64,000 nucleotides of DNA from an uncultured Gammaproteobacteria bacterium. Lineage in GTDB: Bacteria > Pseudomonadota > Gammaproteobacteria > Pseudomonadales > Pseudohongiellaceae. Location of the stretch: contig CAJWVZ010000003.1 in the NCBI GenBank assembly GCA_913048385.1, positions 115,725 to 179,724 of the forward strand, in the 5' to 3' direction. Of this stretch, positions 1-9,536 are shown piece by piece; position 1 is the stretch's first letter; each line of letters starts with the position of its first letter. Made by a program: the position numbers and the translations under genes. A model generated the notes under the pieces. The model had not been told where the DNA came from. It worked only from the letters and a program-made list of their open reading frames with translations, and did no database searches.

Positions 1-1042
1 CATCGTCTTGAGCATGAATTTCTTTGCCGATGCTCGCAAGGTCAGTAGTGAATTCACCAACGATTTCCTCTAATATGTCTTCCAGTGTAGCGATGCCTTT
101 CGTCGCCCCGTATTCATCGACGACTATTGCAATCCTCATTTTCTTTTCTTGAAATTTTAATAACTGAGTATGTAGAGCGGCATTTTCTGGAATGAAATAT
201 GGGTCCATAGCCTCCTGCAAAATTGCCGATTTGCTGAGATTTAACACATTTATAAGTTTGCTGGCATTACGCAGATGCAAAATCGCTACAACATTATCTA
301 AATTTCCTTTGTAAATAGGAATCCGTGTGTGTTGAGAATTGCTCATAACTTGTAAAATTTGGGCAAGGTCGTCTTCAATATCAATCCCGACAATTTCATT
401 TCTGGGGACCATGATGTCATTGACGGTTACCGTTTCTAAATCAAGAACGTTTAGGAGCATGCCATGACGTTGACGAGGTATTCGTTCAGTAGACTCATTA
501 ACTACCGTTCGTAGCTCCTCAGGCGAAAGCTGTGTTTCCTCGCGACTTTCTTTGACGTTAATGCCTAGGAGACTCAAGAGCAAATTAGAAATAGTGTTGA
601 CTACATAAACGGCAGGATAGAGGATTGTGAGAAGAACTCTGAGAATGTGGCTCGATGGGTAAGCTACCTTCTCTGGGTGTAAAGCTGCGATTGTTTTTGG
701 AGTAACCTCGGCAAAAATTAAGACAACCATTGTTAACACTAACGCTGTAAAGAGCGGAGATGGGTTGCCAAAAACTCTAAGAGCTATGGATGTAGCGATT
801 GATGCAGCAAGAAAATTTACAAAATTGTTACCGATCAGAATTACCCCGATAAGTTTATCCGGTGTTTCAAGAAGTTTTTTAGCGCGACGAGCCCCGTTAT
901 GTCCAGTGCGGCTTAGATGATTGAGCCGATATCTGTTGAGGCTCATCATGCTTGTCTCAGATGAGGAAAAATATGCTGAGGCAAGAATGAGTATGACAAA
1001 GGAGAGAAGCAGTGTGAACAGGGATGTCTCTTCAGAATTCAT
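1..1042 (-). CDS. CorB/HlyC-type CNNM-CBS membrane protein (C-terminus cut by window edge)
   Basis: The minus-strand frame opens at an ATG complementary to 1040-1042 and stays open for about 347 codons to the window edge, so the C-terminal part is missing. The N-terminus (MNSEETSLF) leads into a hydrophobic segment and the stretch YFSSSETSMMSLNRYRL, typical of the CNNM/DUF21 domain. Further hydrophobic segments follow, then a CBS-pair region with VNDIMVPRNEIVGID and RIAIVVDEYGATKG. This architecture belongs to the CorB/YfjD/HlyC-CorC family of inner-membrane proteins linked to Mg2+/Co2+ export. In E. coli the relative yfjD also lies beside ypjD and ffh, which supports the call. Substrate specificity cannot be read from sequence. 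Confidence 0.9.
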   Translation of the reverse strand, partial: MNSEETSLFTLLLSFVILILASAYFSSSETSMMSLNRYRLNHLSRTGHNGARRAKKLLETPDKLIGVILIGNNFVNFLAASIATSIALRVFGNPSPLFTALVLTMVVLIFAEVTPKTIAALHPEKVAYPSSHILRVLLTILYPAVYVVNTISNLLLSLLGINVKESREETQLSPEELRTVVNESTERIPRQRHGMLLNVLDLETVTVNDIMVPRNEIVGIDIEDDLAQILQVMSNSQHTRIPIYKGNLDNVVAILHLRNASKLINVLNLSKSAILQEAMDPYFIPENAALHTQLLKFQEKKMRIAIVVDEYGATKGIATLEDILEEIVGEFTTDLASIGKEIHAQDD

Positions 1043-1061
1043 TCAAGGTGTTCTCAGATGG

Positions 1062-1862
1062 TTAACTAATGAAGTATTCAATGGCAATTTTAGATCCATA
1101 GAAACCAAGAAATAATAAAATGAAGCCGGCCAGCGTAAATTTGATCGCTGTATAGCCTCTCCAGCCAAAGTGACTGCGACCCCAAAGAAGGATTGTAAAC
1201 ACCGTCCACGCAACAATAGAAAAAAAAGTCTTGTGGATCATTCCAGTTAGTGACCAAAGGTTATCAGAGAAAGAAAATCCAGCCAAAATACCAAGGCTAA
1301 GGAGAATTTGACCAACCCAAAGTATTTCGAATAACAGTGACTCCATATCTTGCAGAGATGGAAATGCCAGTAAAATACCTGCGGTGCGATGATTTCTTAA
1401 TTGAAAGTTTTGATAGGCAACAATAATTGCCTGAATTGCAGCAATACTGAATATACTGTACGCGAGAATCGACAGAAGAATATGGCTCGCTGTGCTTGGG
1501 TGAATTGCTGAGACTTGATCTTTTTCCGCTGAAAATAATGATGCTAAAATTGATAACGCGGCAAGGGGAAAGACAATGACGAGTAGATTCAAAAGTGGTT
1601 TTTTTAAACTACTGATCAAAATGATGGAGGATATCGTGGCTGCTATTATTGTACTAATTTCCATTACGGAAAAGAGAGGGCCATTTCTCTCTACAATTGA
1701 GAAAATGATATCTAAAAAATGCGATACTACTGCGATAAAGCCGCCTATGAGGACGTATCTGTTGTATGTTTGATTCTGCCTTACACTGACGAACTGCAAC
1801 ATTGCTACACTGCAATAAAGCAACGCTGCGACGACTCCTGTTGCGGAGGTGTTAATTTCCAT
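1062..1862 (-). CDS. ypjD: CcsA/YpjD-family inner-membrane protein
   Basis: This 266-residue protein consists of about eight hydrophobic segments with short loops, starting MEINTSATGVVAALLY. Size and order match the YpjD family, related to the cytochrome c assembly protein CcsA. The late segment with WSLTGMIHKTFFSIVAW contains a conserved-looking histidine of the type seen in haem-handling CcsA relatives. It is the upstream neighbour of the CorB-like gene on the same strand, about 20 bases apart, and is divergent from ffh, the arrangement known from E. coli and Pseudomonas. A direct role in cytochrome c assembly is unproven for this subfamily. Confidence 0.85.
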   Translation of the reverse strand: MEINTSATGVVAALLYCSVAMLQFVSVRQNQTYNRYVLIGGFIAVVSHFLDIIFSIVERNGPLFSVMEISTIIAATISSIILISSLKKPLLNLLVIVFPLAALSILASLFSAEKDQVSAIHPSTASHILLSILAYSIFSIAAIQAIIVAYQNFQLRNHRTAGILLAFPSLQDMESLLFEILWVGQILLSLGILAGFSFSDNLWSLTGMIHKTFFSIVAWTVFTILLWGRSHFGWRGYTAIKFTLAGFILLFLGFYGSKIAIEYFIS

Positions 1863-2102
1863 ACGGTTTTCTGATTTGAAAGTGCATAGATGGCTATTTG
1901 AGTGCTTTGTTATGAACGTAGACTCTAGTTTCGCACAAGTAAAGATCGGTATGAAGCGCTTTCTTGCAAGTCCACTAATAAGCGATAAGCTAAGGTTTTT
2001 TATGATGAAAAGCTATCTGCGGAATAATGTTTCCTGCTAACATTTGGCGTGAGTATTAATTTTTAATCGAAATAAAACCACAAAAGGAAGGACTCAGATT
2101 CA

Positions 2103-3479
2103 ATGTTTGACAGTTTATCAGAAAAATTATCGGGCACGTTCCGAAAATTAACCGGAAAGGCAGTTTTAAGTTTAGACAATATAGAGGATGCGCTGCGAGA
2201 GGTACGAAGGTCATTGATTGAAGCGGATGTTGCGTTGGTTGTTGTTAAAAGTTTTATTGAAAATATTAGATCGCGTGCAGTTGGCCAAGAAGTTTCTAAA
2301 AGCTTAAATCCCAGTCAGGCCTTGATAAAAATAGTTCAGGCCGAGCTTGAGTTGATTATGGGAGAGCGAAATGAAGAGTTAGATTTAAAAGCCACACCCC
2401 CCGCGGTGATTTTAATGGCTGGGCTGCAGGGAGCTGGCAAGACGACATCCGCAGCTAAACTTGCTCGTCATTTAAAAGTTAAGATGAAAAAATCGGTTAT
2501 GACCGTCAGTGCCGATATCTATAGGCCAGCAGCGATTCAACAACTTCAAACTCTTTCGGAGAGTGTTGGTGCTCGTTTCTTTAACAGCAAAAAAACTCAG
2601 GCGCCGGCAGACATTGTATCTATGGCCCTTGAAGAGGCGCGTAACACCTCGTCAGATGTGTTAATTGTTGATACAGCGGGTCGATTGGCGATTGATTCAG
2701 AAATGATGGATGAAATAAAAGAGCTCCATTCCGTATTAGATCCGGTGGAAACTCTTTTTGTTGTCGATTCGATGACAGGGCAGGACGCTGCGAATTCTGC
2801 AAAAGCTTTTAACGACGCATTGTCGTTGACGGGAGTTATCCTTACAAAATCAGACGGGGATGCACGAGGTGGAGCGGCGTTGTCTGTTCGTCATATCACT
2901 CAAAAACCAATTAAGTTCATCGGGACGGGAGAGCATATAGACTCATTAGAACCGTTTTATCCGGAACGAATAGCATCGCGGATTTTGGGGATGGGTGATG
3001 TTTTAACCCTGATAGAGGAGGCTGAACAAAAGGTCGATAAAAAACAGGCTGAAAAACTCTCTGCTAAGATAAAAAAGGGAAAGGGGTTTGATCTTGAAGA
3101 TTTCAGGGAACAGTTAAGACAGATGAAAAACATGGGCGGTGTTGCAAATATTATGGAAAAACTCCCTGGTATGGGCGCATTACCCCCGAGCGCTGCCGGA
3201 AAGGTTGATGATTCTCATTTTCAACGAATGGAGGCAATAATTAATTCCATGACACCACGTGAGCGCATTAACCCTGATGTGTTAAATGGGTCACGCAAGC
3301 GACGTATTACCTCAGGTTCAGGAACTCAGATACAGGACCTTAATAGGCTCTTAAAACAGCATAAACAAATGCAGAAAATGATGAAAAAGTTAAAGGGAGG
3401 GAATATGGCGAATATTATGCGCGGTCTTGGAGGAGGTCTCCCTAATTTAGGAGGGGGTGGCAAATTTCCGCGATTTTAG
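2103..3479 (+). CDS. ffh: Signal recognition particle protein Ffh
   Basis: At 458 residues this is a normal-length Ffh (SRP54) GTPase, which binds 4.5S RNA and delivers nascent membrane proteins to FtsY. The N domain occupies about residues 1-90. The G domain follows with the P-loop GLQGAGKTT, the DTAGR motif and TKSDGDARGG. The C-terminal M domain (from about 295) is methionine-rich, with RQMKNMGG and KQMQKMMKKLKGG, the signal-sequence and RNA-binding part. An AGGAAGGA-like ribosome site lies just before ATG 2103. It heads the conserved ffh-rpsP-rimM-trmD-rplS order. The 266 bases to rpsP probably hold a separate rpsP promoter, but no consensus is clear there. Confidence 0.98.
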   Translation: MFDSLSEKLSGTFRKLTGKAVLSLDNIEDALREVRRSLIEADVALVVVKSFIENIRSRAVGQEVSKSLNPSQALIKIVQAELELIMGERNEELDLKATPPAVILMAGLQGAGKTTSAAKLARHLKVKMKKSVMTVSADIYRPAAIQQLQTLSESVGARFFNSKKTQAPADIVSMALEEARNTSSDVLIVDTAGRLAIDSEMMDEIKELHSVLDPVETLFVVDSMTGQDAANSAKAFNDALSLTGVILTKSDGDARGGAALSVRHITQKPIKFIGTGEHIDSLEPFYPERIASRILGMGDVLTLIEEAEQKVDKKQAEKLSAKIKKGKGFDLEDFREQLRQMKNMGGVANIMEKLPGMGALPPSAAGKVDDSHFQRMEAIINSMTPRERINPDVLNGSRKRRITSGSGTQIQDLNRLLKQHKQMQKMMKKLKGGNMANIMRGLGGGLPNLGGGGKFPRF

Positions 3480-3745
3480 CAACACGTGATAACCTTAGGC
3501 CAAATCTCTGGCTATATCTGCCTGTGGGCCAATAAATACGCGGTTCTTCTGAGCTTCCAATCAAGTGCGTTTTAACATAGAATATCGCCTCTGAAAAAAG
3601 CACCTCGACATCTGGTTTTTATCACAATTTCATGTTCTCGGTGGAGGTTCGCGCGGAGCAAATGCATCAACTCATGACGTAGAAGGTTACTGGGAATTAG
3701 TGAGTGCGCTTGAAAGACTAAAATAACGTAAATAAGGATAAAATT

Positions 3746-4006
3746 ATGGTTACGATCCGATTGGCGCGCAGCGGAGCTAAAAAGCGGCCTTTTTACCATA
3801 TCACCGTTGCGGACAGCAGAATGTCTCGCGATGGCAGGTTTATCGAGCGGATTGGGTTTTTTAATCCCCGCGCGACAGGGGGAGAGGAGAAGATTCGCCT
3901 TGATAGGCAAAAGTTAAGTTACTGGGAATCAAAAGGAGCTCAAGTGAGCGCTCGAGTGTCGTCTATAGTGAAGGCGGCAGCCAGATTACCATCAGCCGAA
4001 GGCTAA
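3746..4006 (+). CDS. rpsP: 30S ribosomal protein S16
   Basis: The 86-residue product begins [18 protein letters not shown] and contains [19 protein letters not shown], diagnostic of S16, a small-subunit assembly protein. An AAGGA ribosome site lies about eight bases before the ATG. The rimM start follows six bases after the stop, so the two are almost certainly co-translated. Length is normal for the family. Confidence 0.98.
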   Translation: MVTIRLARSGAKKRPFYHITVADSRMSRDGRFIERIGFFNPRATGGEEKIRLDRQKLSYWESKGAQVSARVSSIVKAAARLPSAEG

Positions 4007-4012
4007 ACGCTG

Positions 4013-4543
4013 GTGGATGACGATGACTGGTTGGTCCTCGGTCAAGTTGGGAAGCCCCACGGTGTTAAAGGTTGGGTGAAGGTACGGTCGTTTACAGAAG
4101 AGTACGATGCAATATTGCAACACCGGCTGTTTAGGGGCGAGAAGAATGGGATATTCAGTAATTTAGAGATAGAGATACACCGCAATCAACCAAACGGTCT
4201 TGTCGTTAAATTTAAAAATTTTGATGATCCCGAAAGTGCTATTGATATTATCGGGACGACGTTGTCTGTGAGGGCGAAGGATCTCCCCGTACTTGAGGAC
4301 GACGAGTTTTATTGGCATCAATTAGAGGGTTTGCGGGTCTTGAATCTGCAGGGCGAAATTTTTGGAATTGTAAAGAAAATGCTTCAAACTGGTGCTAACG
4401 ACGTTGTTGTTGTAAAGCCGGATGGTTCTAGCTTAGACGATAGAGAGAGACTAATTCCCTGGATAAGGGGTGAAGTTATAAAAGCAATTGATGTCGAAAA
4501 AGGGGAATTGCTAGTTTCCTGGCGGAGTGATTACCTTGAGTAG
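4013..4543 (+). CDS. rimM: 16S rRNA processing protein RimM
   Basis: RimM assists maturation of the 30S head and binds S19. The 176-residue protein has the N-terminal beta-barrel signature GQVGKPHGVKGWVKVRSFTE and a C-terminal PRC-barrel region with FYWHQLEGLRVLN and RERLIPWI. The only plausible start is GTG at 4013, six bases after the rpsP stop; the nearby ATG at 4017 is out of frame. Its place between rpsP and trmD is the canonical one. Confidence 0.96.
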   Translation: MDDDDWLVLGQVGKPHGVKGWVKVRSFTEEYDAILQHRLFRGEKNGIFSNLEIEIHRNQPNGLVVKFKNFDDPESAIDIIGTTLSVRAKDLPVLEDDEFYWHQLEGLRVLNLQGEIFGIVKKMLQTGANDVVVVKPDGSSLDDRERLIPWIRGEVIKAIDVEKGELLVSWRSDYLE

Positions 4544-4588
4544 CAAGTGGGTAGGGTTGAAAGTCACATGCAAAAGCGTTAGGTAAAT

Positions 4589-5347
4589 ATGCGTATTGCG
4601 ATAGTTACTGTTTTTCCGGAAATGTTTGCTGCAGTTAGCGAATTTGGGGTGATTGGAAGGGCGGTTAAGGATAAGAAACTAAATCTTGAATTCTACAACC
4701 CAAGAAATTTTGCGGAAGACAGCCGCAAGACGGTAGATGATAAACCGTTTGGTGGCGGTCCTGGAATGCTCATGAAAACAGGCCCATTAGTAGCCGCTAT
4801 TCGAGCAGCAAAGACGTCGTCACTTGAAAATAGTCGTCCTGAGCCAAAAGTTTACTATTTGTCGCCGCAGGGAAAAGCGATTAAGCAATCTTGTGTAGAA
4901 TCTCTTGCTGAAGAGGACGATTTAGTTCTGGTTTGTGGCCGTTATCAAGGTATTGATGAGCGGGTTATACGAAGTGAGATAGACGAAGAAATTTCTTTAG
5001 GAGACTTCGTGCTCAGCGGAGGTGAAGTCGCTGCGATGGCACTTATTGATTCATTGGGGCGTTGTCAGCCCGACGTGTTGGGAGATGTTGGCTCTCTGAA
5101 TGAAGATAGTTTCTCTAACGGACTCTTACATTGTCCGGAATACACTCGTCCTGGAAACTTTGAAGGACATGCTGTTCCTGAGATTTTGCTAAGTGGGCAT
5201 CACGAGGCAATTAAAGAATGGAGGCAAGAACAAAGCCTCAAAGTTACTTGGGAGAAAAGACCGGATTTATTAGAGGCCGCGACTTTGAGTAAAAAACAGG
5301 AGAGTCAGCTTAAGAAAATTAAGAGCCAGGCTGATAAAGCGAAGTAA
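4589..5347 (+). CDS. trmD: tRNA (guanine-37-N1)-methyltransferase TrmD
   Basis: TrmD makes m1G37 next to the anticodon to prevent +1 frameshifting. The 252-residue protein shows the SPOUT trefoil-knot signatures DDKPFGGGPGMLMK, VCGRYQGIDERV and ISLGDFVLSGGE (residues about 50-145). The C-terminal part carries LLHCPEYTRPGNFEG and the helical tail that contacts the tRNA. Length and position between rimM and rplS are standard. Confidence 0.98.
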   Translation: MRIAIVTVFPEMFAAVSEFGVIGRAVKDKKLNLEFYNPRNFAEDSRKTVDDKPFGGGPGMLMKTGPLVAAIRAAKTSSLENSRPEPKVYYLSPQGKAIKQSCVESLAEEDDLVLVCGRYQGIDERVIRSEIDEEISLGDFVLSGGEVAAMALIDSLGRCQPDVLGDVGSLNEDSFSNGLLHCPEYTRPGNFEGHAVPEILLSGHHEAIKEWRQEQSLKVTWEKRPDLLEAATLSKKQESQLKKIKSQADKAK

Positions 5348-5429
5348 CGCAGCAATTTAAGTTAGGGTCATGCAGTAATGAAGAGGCTGACTAAAGTTTT
5401 TGCAGAAAATCGGTATAGAGGTTAGTTAA

Positions 5430-5792
5430 ATGAGTAAGAATAAAATAATACAGAAGATTGAATCTGAGCAAATGGGAAAAAGTTTTCCTGATTTTGGGCC
5501 GGGCGACAGTGTTGTGGTTCAGGTCAAGATTAAAGAAGGGGATAGAGAGCGCTTGCAAGCGTTCGAAGGAGTAGTAATCGGGCGAAAAAGTCGCGGTCTT
5601 AATTCCTCGTTCACAGTTCGAAAAATCTCACACGGTGTTGGCGTAGAGCGAACTTTTCAGCTATTCAGTAATCAGGTTGAAAGTGTAACTTTGAAGCGTC
5701 GTGGAGATGTTCGTCAGGCGAAACTTTATTACCTTAGAGACCTTGCTGGTCGTAAGGCTCGCATTGCGGAAAAGCTGGAGAAAAAAAGCTAG
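5430..5792 (+). CDS. rplS: 50S ribosomal protein L19
   Basis: The 120-residue product has the L19 signatures [41 protein letters not shown] and [13 protein letters not shown]19 lies at the subunit interface. It closes the ffh-rplS block, and a hairpin terminator follows directly at 5818. Confidence 0.98.
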   Translation: MSKNKIIQKIESEQMGKSFPDFGPGDSVVVQVKIKEGDRERLQAFEGVVIGRKSRGLNSSFTVRKISHGVGVERTFQLFSNQVESVTLKRRGDVRQAKLYYLRDLAGRKARIAEKLEKKS

Positions 5793-5817
5793 ACATTTCT
5801 TTGGCGTCAACAAAAAG

Positions 5818-5849
5818 CGCATCTTTACGAGTAAAGGTGCGTTTTTTTT
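5818..5849 (+). terminator. Rho-independent terminator after rplS
   Basis: A ten-pair stem (CGCATCTTTA against TAAAGGTGCG, one G-U wobble) with loop CGAG is followed by a run of eight T. It lies 25 bases after the rplS stop, where the ribosomal operon should end. Confidence 0.85.
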
Positions 5850-5978
5850 AGTTCCGTTTTTTACATATATGCATACTAGGCTTGTCTGAGAGGGGCTAAG
5901 TGTTGGTCACTCGCGGCGTCAAATTCTTTTTATCCACTCTTAAAAGTGCTATAACAAACGTAGTAATTGGAGAAAGAT

Positions 5979-6737
5979 ATGAGTATGAAATTAAGTATGG
6001 TGCGGATACTGTTAGCTTGGTTCTTAGTGAGTGTAGCTAGCGGATCGCCTCTTTTTGCACAAAGCAACAATGGGGACCAGTCTCTTCGAGGTAAGCTTGA
6101 ACAGGCCATCGAAGTAGCGTCTGGGGGGCAGTTGAAAATACAGTCAGTGAAAGCAACGCAACTTTCGACGATTTATGAGGTTCAGTTAAATACGGGCGAA
6201 ATTCTTTACAGTGACATCGCAGGAGATTATCTATTTGCCGGTGACATGTATCGAACAAGTGCCTCTGGTTTAATTAATGTGTCTTCTTCAGCGCGACAGT
6301 CTCGTGTGATTGAGCGACTAGCCGCGGTGCCTGAGAGCGAAATGATCATATTCGAGCCTGAAGAAATTAAGGCAAGTATTACTGTTTTTACGGATGTGGA
6401 TTGCACTTACTGCCGGAAACTTCACAGTGAGATTGAGAAGATTCTTGAATACGGAATTAAAGTTCGCTATCTAGCATATCCACGAGGTGGCGAAAGCGCT
6501 GATGCTTATGAAAAAATGATCTCTGTTTGGTGCTCGGACAACAGAGAAAAGTCTTTTGAACAAGCAAAAAACGGGCAAAATATACCCGGTAAGAAGTGTT
6601 CCACTCCGATACTGGAACATTATGCTTTAGGGAATGAGTTTGGGGTCAATGGTACACCTGCGATAGTTTTTCCGGATGGGCAGCTTATTCCTGGATATAT
6701 AGAAGCAAGTCGTCTTGCGGCTATGCTGAAAATTTAA
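5979..6737 (+). CDS. dsbC: Periplasmic disulfide isomerase DsbC
   Basis: DsbC shuffles wrong disulfides in the periplasm and is kept reduced by DsbD. The 252-residue protein starts at ATG 5979, preceded by GGAGAAAG (an in-frame TTG at 5967 is less likely). It has a signal peptide (residues 1 to about 27), a DsbC_N dimerisation region, and a thioredoxin fold with the active site C142-T-Y-C145. A second cysteine pair (C185, C207) matches the structural disulfide of DsbC. The cis-proline lies in GVNGTPAIVFPDG. It sits between rplS and hom, as in several gammaproteobacteria; a DsbD-like reductase is encoded 5 kb downstream. Confidence 0.93.
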   Translation: MSMKLSMVRILLAWFLVSVASGSPLFAQSNNGDQSLRGKLEQAIEVASGGQLKIQSVKATQLSTIYEVQLNTGEILYSDIAGDYLFAGDMYRTSASGLINVSSSARQSRVIERLAAVPESEMIIFEPEEIKASITVFTDVDCTYCRKLHSEIEKILEYGIKVRYLAYPRGGESADAYEKMISVWCSDNREKSFEQAKNGQNIPGKKCSTPILEHYALGNEFGVNGTPAIVFPDGQLIPGYIEASRLAAMLKI

Positions 6738-6774
6738 CTACGCTTCTTTCTTACAGATAAAGGGTTCCGAATTA

Positions 6775-8094
6775 ATGTCTGCCTCTACTAGTGACCTACG
6801 GGTCTTAAAAGTTGGTATTTGCGGTTATGGAACGGTCGGTCGAGGCACTCACGACCTTTTAGTGAAAAATGAAAGTACGATAGCTCGTCGCCTAGACTGT
6901 ATTCATCTAACGGTAACTCATGTCGCAAGCCGGAGCTTGAGTGGAACTGTCTTTGGCGTAGGTAAATGGAGCACTGATCCGATTGAAGTAGTTAACGATC
7001 CTGAAGTTGATATCGTCGTTGAGGCTATAGGAGGTTTAGGCACCGCATTTGAGGTCGTAAAGAAAGCTCTATCAGCGAAAAAAAATGTGGTTACAGCCAA
7101 TAAGGCATTGATCGCTACTCACGGGAATGAACTTGTAAATTTAGCTTCTGAAAATGGTGTGAGGCTTCTTTTTGAAAGTGCAGTGGCAGGTGGTATTCCG
7201 ATTCTCAAGTGTTTGCGAGAGGGTCTCGCGGCAAACAATATTAATTGGTTAGCTGGAATTATAAACGGGACCGGTAATTATATTTTGACTGAGATGGGTA
7301 ACCGTCAGCGTTTGTTTTCAGAGGTGTTGCGTGAAGCTCAGGCGCTTGGTTATGCAGAAGCCGACCCCAGCTTTGATGTAGAAGGTACAGATGCAGCTCA
7401 TAAGCTAGCAATAATGGCATCAATCGCGTTTGGAATGCCTTTGGCTTTTGATAAAACATATATAGAAGGCATAAGCAGTCTGGAACTTGATGATATCAAG
7501 TATGCAAATGAACTTGGCTATTGCATTAAACATCTTGGTATAGCTCGATTAAGTGATCAACGTGTGCAAATGAGAGTTCATCCATCGCTAATATCTTCAG
7601 ACGAGCTTTTGGCAAGTGTTGACGGAGTAGGAAATGCTGTTGTAGTTAACGCGGATCCTATAGGGTCTACTCTATACAGTGGTCCCGGTGCCGGAGCGGA
7701 GGCTACAGCTTCAGCGGTTGTTGCTGATTTGATTGATCTAGCTCGGTCGCCAAGGTCAATTTCACAGGCCCATATTGTTCCCTCGCTCGGCTTCAGTAGG
7801 CTTGTCACCGATTTTGAAATTTTAGATATTGATAAGATAGAGTCTGAATATTATTTGAGGATCAATGTTGAGGATCACGTCGGGGTGATGGCTAACATAA
7901 CTGGCTTGATGGAGAAGTTCGAGATCAGTATCGATGCGGTGATTCAGAAAGAAAAGAGTAAGAACTGTGTCCAAATTGTCATATTGACCCAAATGTGTGT
8001 CGAGCAGGTCTTGAATTCGGTGATTGCTGAAATTGAAAACTTAAAAAGTGTTAGGAGCTCTGTAGTTAGGATTCGTGTAGCATCATTTGAGTAG
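6775..8094 (+). CDS. hom: Homoserine dehydrogenase
   Basis: Hom reduces aspartate semialdehyde to homoserine with NAD(P)H, the branch point to threonine and methionine. The 439-residue monofunctional enzyme has the Rossmann motif VGICGYGTVGRGT, the substrate-binding region GTGNYIL with YAEADPSFDVEGTDAAHK, and a C-terminal ACT domain (from about residue 355, YYLRINVEDHVGVMANIT) for feedback sensing. thrC follows 38 bases later and recJ is coupled to thrC, giving hom-thrC-recJ as in Pseudomonas. Confidence 0.97.
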   Translation: MSASTSDLRVLKVGICGYGTVGRGTHDLLVKNESTIARRLDCIHLTVTHVASRSLSGTVFGVGKWSTDPIEVVNDPEVDIVVEAIGGLGTAFEVVKKALSAKKNVVTANKALIATHGNELVNLASENGVRLLFESAVAGGIPILKCLREGLAANNINWLAGIINGTGNYILTEMGNRQRLFSEVLREAQALGYAEADPSFDVEGTDAAHKLAIMASIAFGMPLAFDKTYIEGISSLELDDIKYANELGYCIKHLGIARLSDQRVQMRVHPSLISSDELLASVDGVGNAVVVNADPIGSTLYSGPGAGAEATASAVVADLIDLARSPRSISQAHIVPSLGFSRLVTDFEILDIDKIESEYYLRINVEDHVGVMANITGLMEKFEISIDAVIQKEKSKNCVQIVILTQMCVEQVLNSVIAEIENLKSVRSSVVRIRVASFE

Positions 8095-8132
8095 TAGAAA
8101 TTCTTCGTCACGCTGGGTTAAAGGATTGTTAA

Positions 8133-9536
8133 GTGAAGTATCAAAGCACAAGAAATGGATGCCCTCATCAAAGTTTTGAGCAGGTGCTTCTAACGGGGTT
8201 GGCACCAGACGGTGGATTATTCGTCCCTGTTAGTTTGCCGAGTTTTGGAATCGAAGAAATCCAATCCTGGGCTGATCTTTCCTACCAAGATCTTGCATTA
8301 AAGGTTATCACTCCATTTGTTGGCGGTGATATTCCCGCACCAGCGTTGAAAAAAATTATCTATGATAGTTATGCTGAATTTCATCATCCAGACATAGCCC
8401 CGTTAGCTAAGCTTGACGAAAATGAGTACGTCTTGGAGCTTTTTCATGGGCCAACCTTGGCGTTTAAAGATTTTGCGTTACAGGTATTAGGACGGCTTCT
8501 TGATTATATGTTAATACAGAATGGCCAGCGGGTTGCTATTCTTGGTGCTACCTCTGGCGATACCGGGTCCGCAGCAATCGAAGGTTGTCGGCACTCAGAC
8601 CAAGTAGATATTTTTATCCTTCACCCGCTCAATAGAGTTTCCGAAGTGCAGCGACGCCAAATGACAACGGTGCACGGTGAGAATGTTTTTAATCTTGCGG
8701 TTGATGGTAATTTTGACGATTGCCAAAGAATCGTTAAAGCGGCTTTTAATGATCAAGCTTTTCTGCCAAAGGAATGCCGTTTGGCTGCGGTGAATTCGAT
8801 TAATTGGGCTCGGATCATGATGCAAACGGTCTACTATTTTTCATCTGTCCTGAAACTTACACGCGGAAAGTTGAAGGTTTCCTTTTCAGTCCCAACGGGG
8901 AACTTCGGGGATATTTACGCAGGTTACTTAGCAAAAAAAATGGGTCTCCCTATAGACCAATTAATAGTTGCAACTAACGCAAACGATATTTTGCATCGGT
9001 TTATATATCAAAATGTTTACTCGGCATCGAAGTTAAAAAAAACGTTCTCTCCCAGTATGGATATTTTGGTTTCCAGTAATTTTGAGCGATACCTATTTGA
9101 TTTGTTCGATCGTGATGGTGAGGTCTTATCTCATTTTATGCAGCAGTCGTTGTCAGGTAAGTTAAGCGTCTCTGACGAGCAATGGAAGAGCGTTCGAGAA
9201 ATATTTTCCAGTGCTAGCGTCACTGATGATCAGACATGCGCTATCATTTCAGAAATCTTCGTAAAACATAAAATGCTTGTAGATCCGCACACTGCGATTG
9301 GTCTGGAGGCAAGTCGTCGCTGTAATAATGGCAATAATTATCCGATGGTTACTCTGGCAACAGCGCATCCAGCTAAATTCGGTGAGGCAGTTGTAGCCGC
9401 TGGACTTAAGGTTCCTGATCTTCCCGGGCATCTTGAAAATCTGCTGGAGCGAGAGGAGAGATATCAGACGCTTCCAAACGATTTGCATGCGATTCAGGGC
9501 TTTGTTGCCCGGAACCTAAGGTTTTGTTCAAAGTGA
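8133..9536 (+). CDS. thrC: Threonine synthase
   Basis: ThrC converts O-phosphohomoserine to threonine with PLP. The 467-residue protein is of the longer proteobacterial class. Signatures are the N-terminus KYQSTRNGCPHQSFEQVLLTG (residues 2-22 in part), the PLP-lysine region HGPTLAFKDFALQ, and GATSGDTGSAAIEG, which binds cofactor phosphate. Translation begins at GTG 8133; there is no ATG nearby that keeps the conserved N-terminus. The stop overlaps the recJ start as GTGA. Confidence 0.97.
   Translation: MKYQSTRNGCPHQSFEQVLLTGLAPDGGLFVPVSLPSFGIEEIQSWADLSYQDLALKVITPFVGGDIPAPALKKIIYDSYAEFHHPDIAPLAKLDENEYVLELFHGPTLAFKDFALQVLGRLLDYMLIQNGQRVAILGATSGDTGSAAIEGCRHSDQVDIFILHPLNRVSEVQRRQMTTVHGENVFNLAVDGNFDDCQRIVKAAFNDQAFLPKECRLAAVNSINWARIMMQTVYYFSSVLKLTRGKLKVSFSVPTGNFGDIYAGYLAKKMGLPIDQLIVATNANDILHRFIYQNVYSASKLKKTFSPSMDILVSSNFERYLFDLFDRDGEVLSHFMQQSLSGKLSVSDEQWKSVREIFSSASVTDDQTCAIISEIFVKHKMLVDPHTAIGLEASRRCNNGNNYPMVTLATAHPAKFGEAVVAAGLKVPDLPGHLENLLEREERYQTLPNDLHAIQGFVARNLRFCSK

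Noticed and set aside
1849..2040. 63-codon plus-strand frame between ypjD and ffh
   Set aside because: No ribosome site or domain, overlaps the ypjD start; the gap is better read as divergent promoter space.
3572..3910. 112-codon minus-strand frame across the ffh-rpsP gap
   Set aside because: Most of it lies antisense to rpsP, and the rest has no recognisable domain or ribosome site.
3686..3930. Twelve-base identity (GTTACTGGGAAT) before and within rpsP
   Set aside because: Matches this short are expected by chance in 64 kb, and the flanks do not align.
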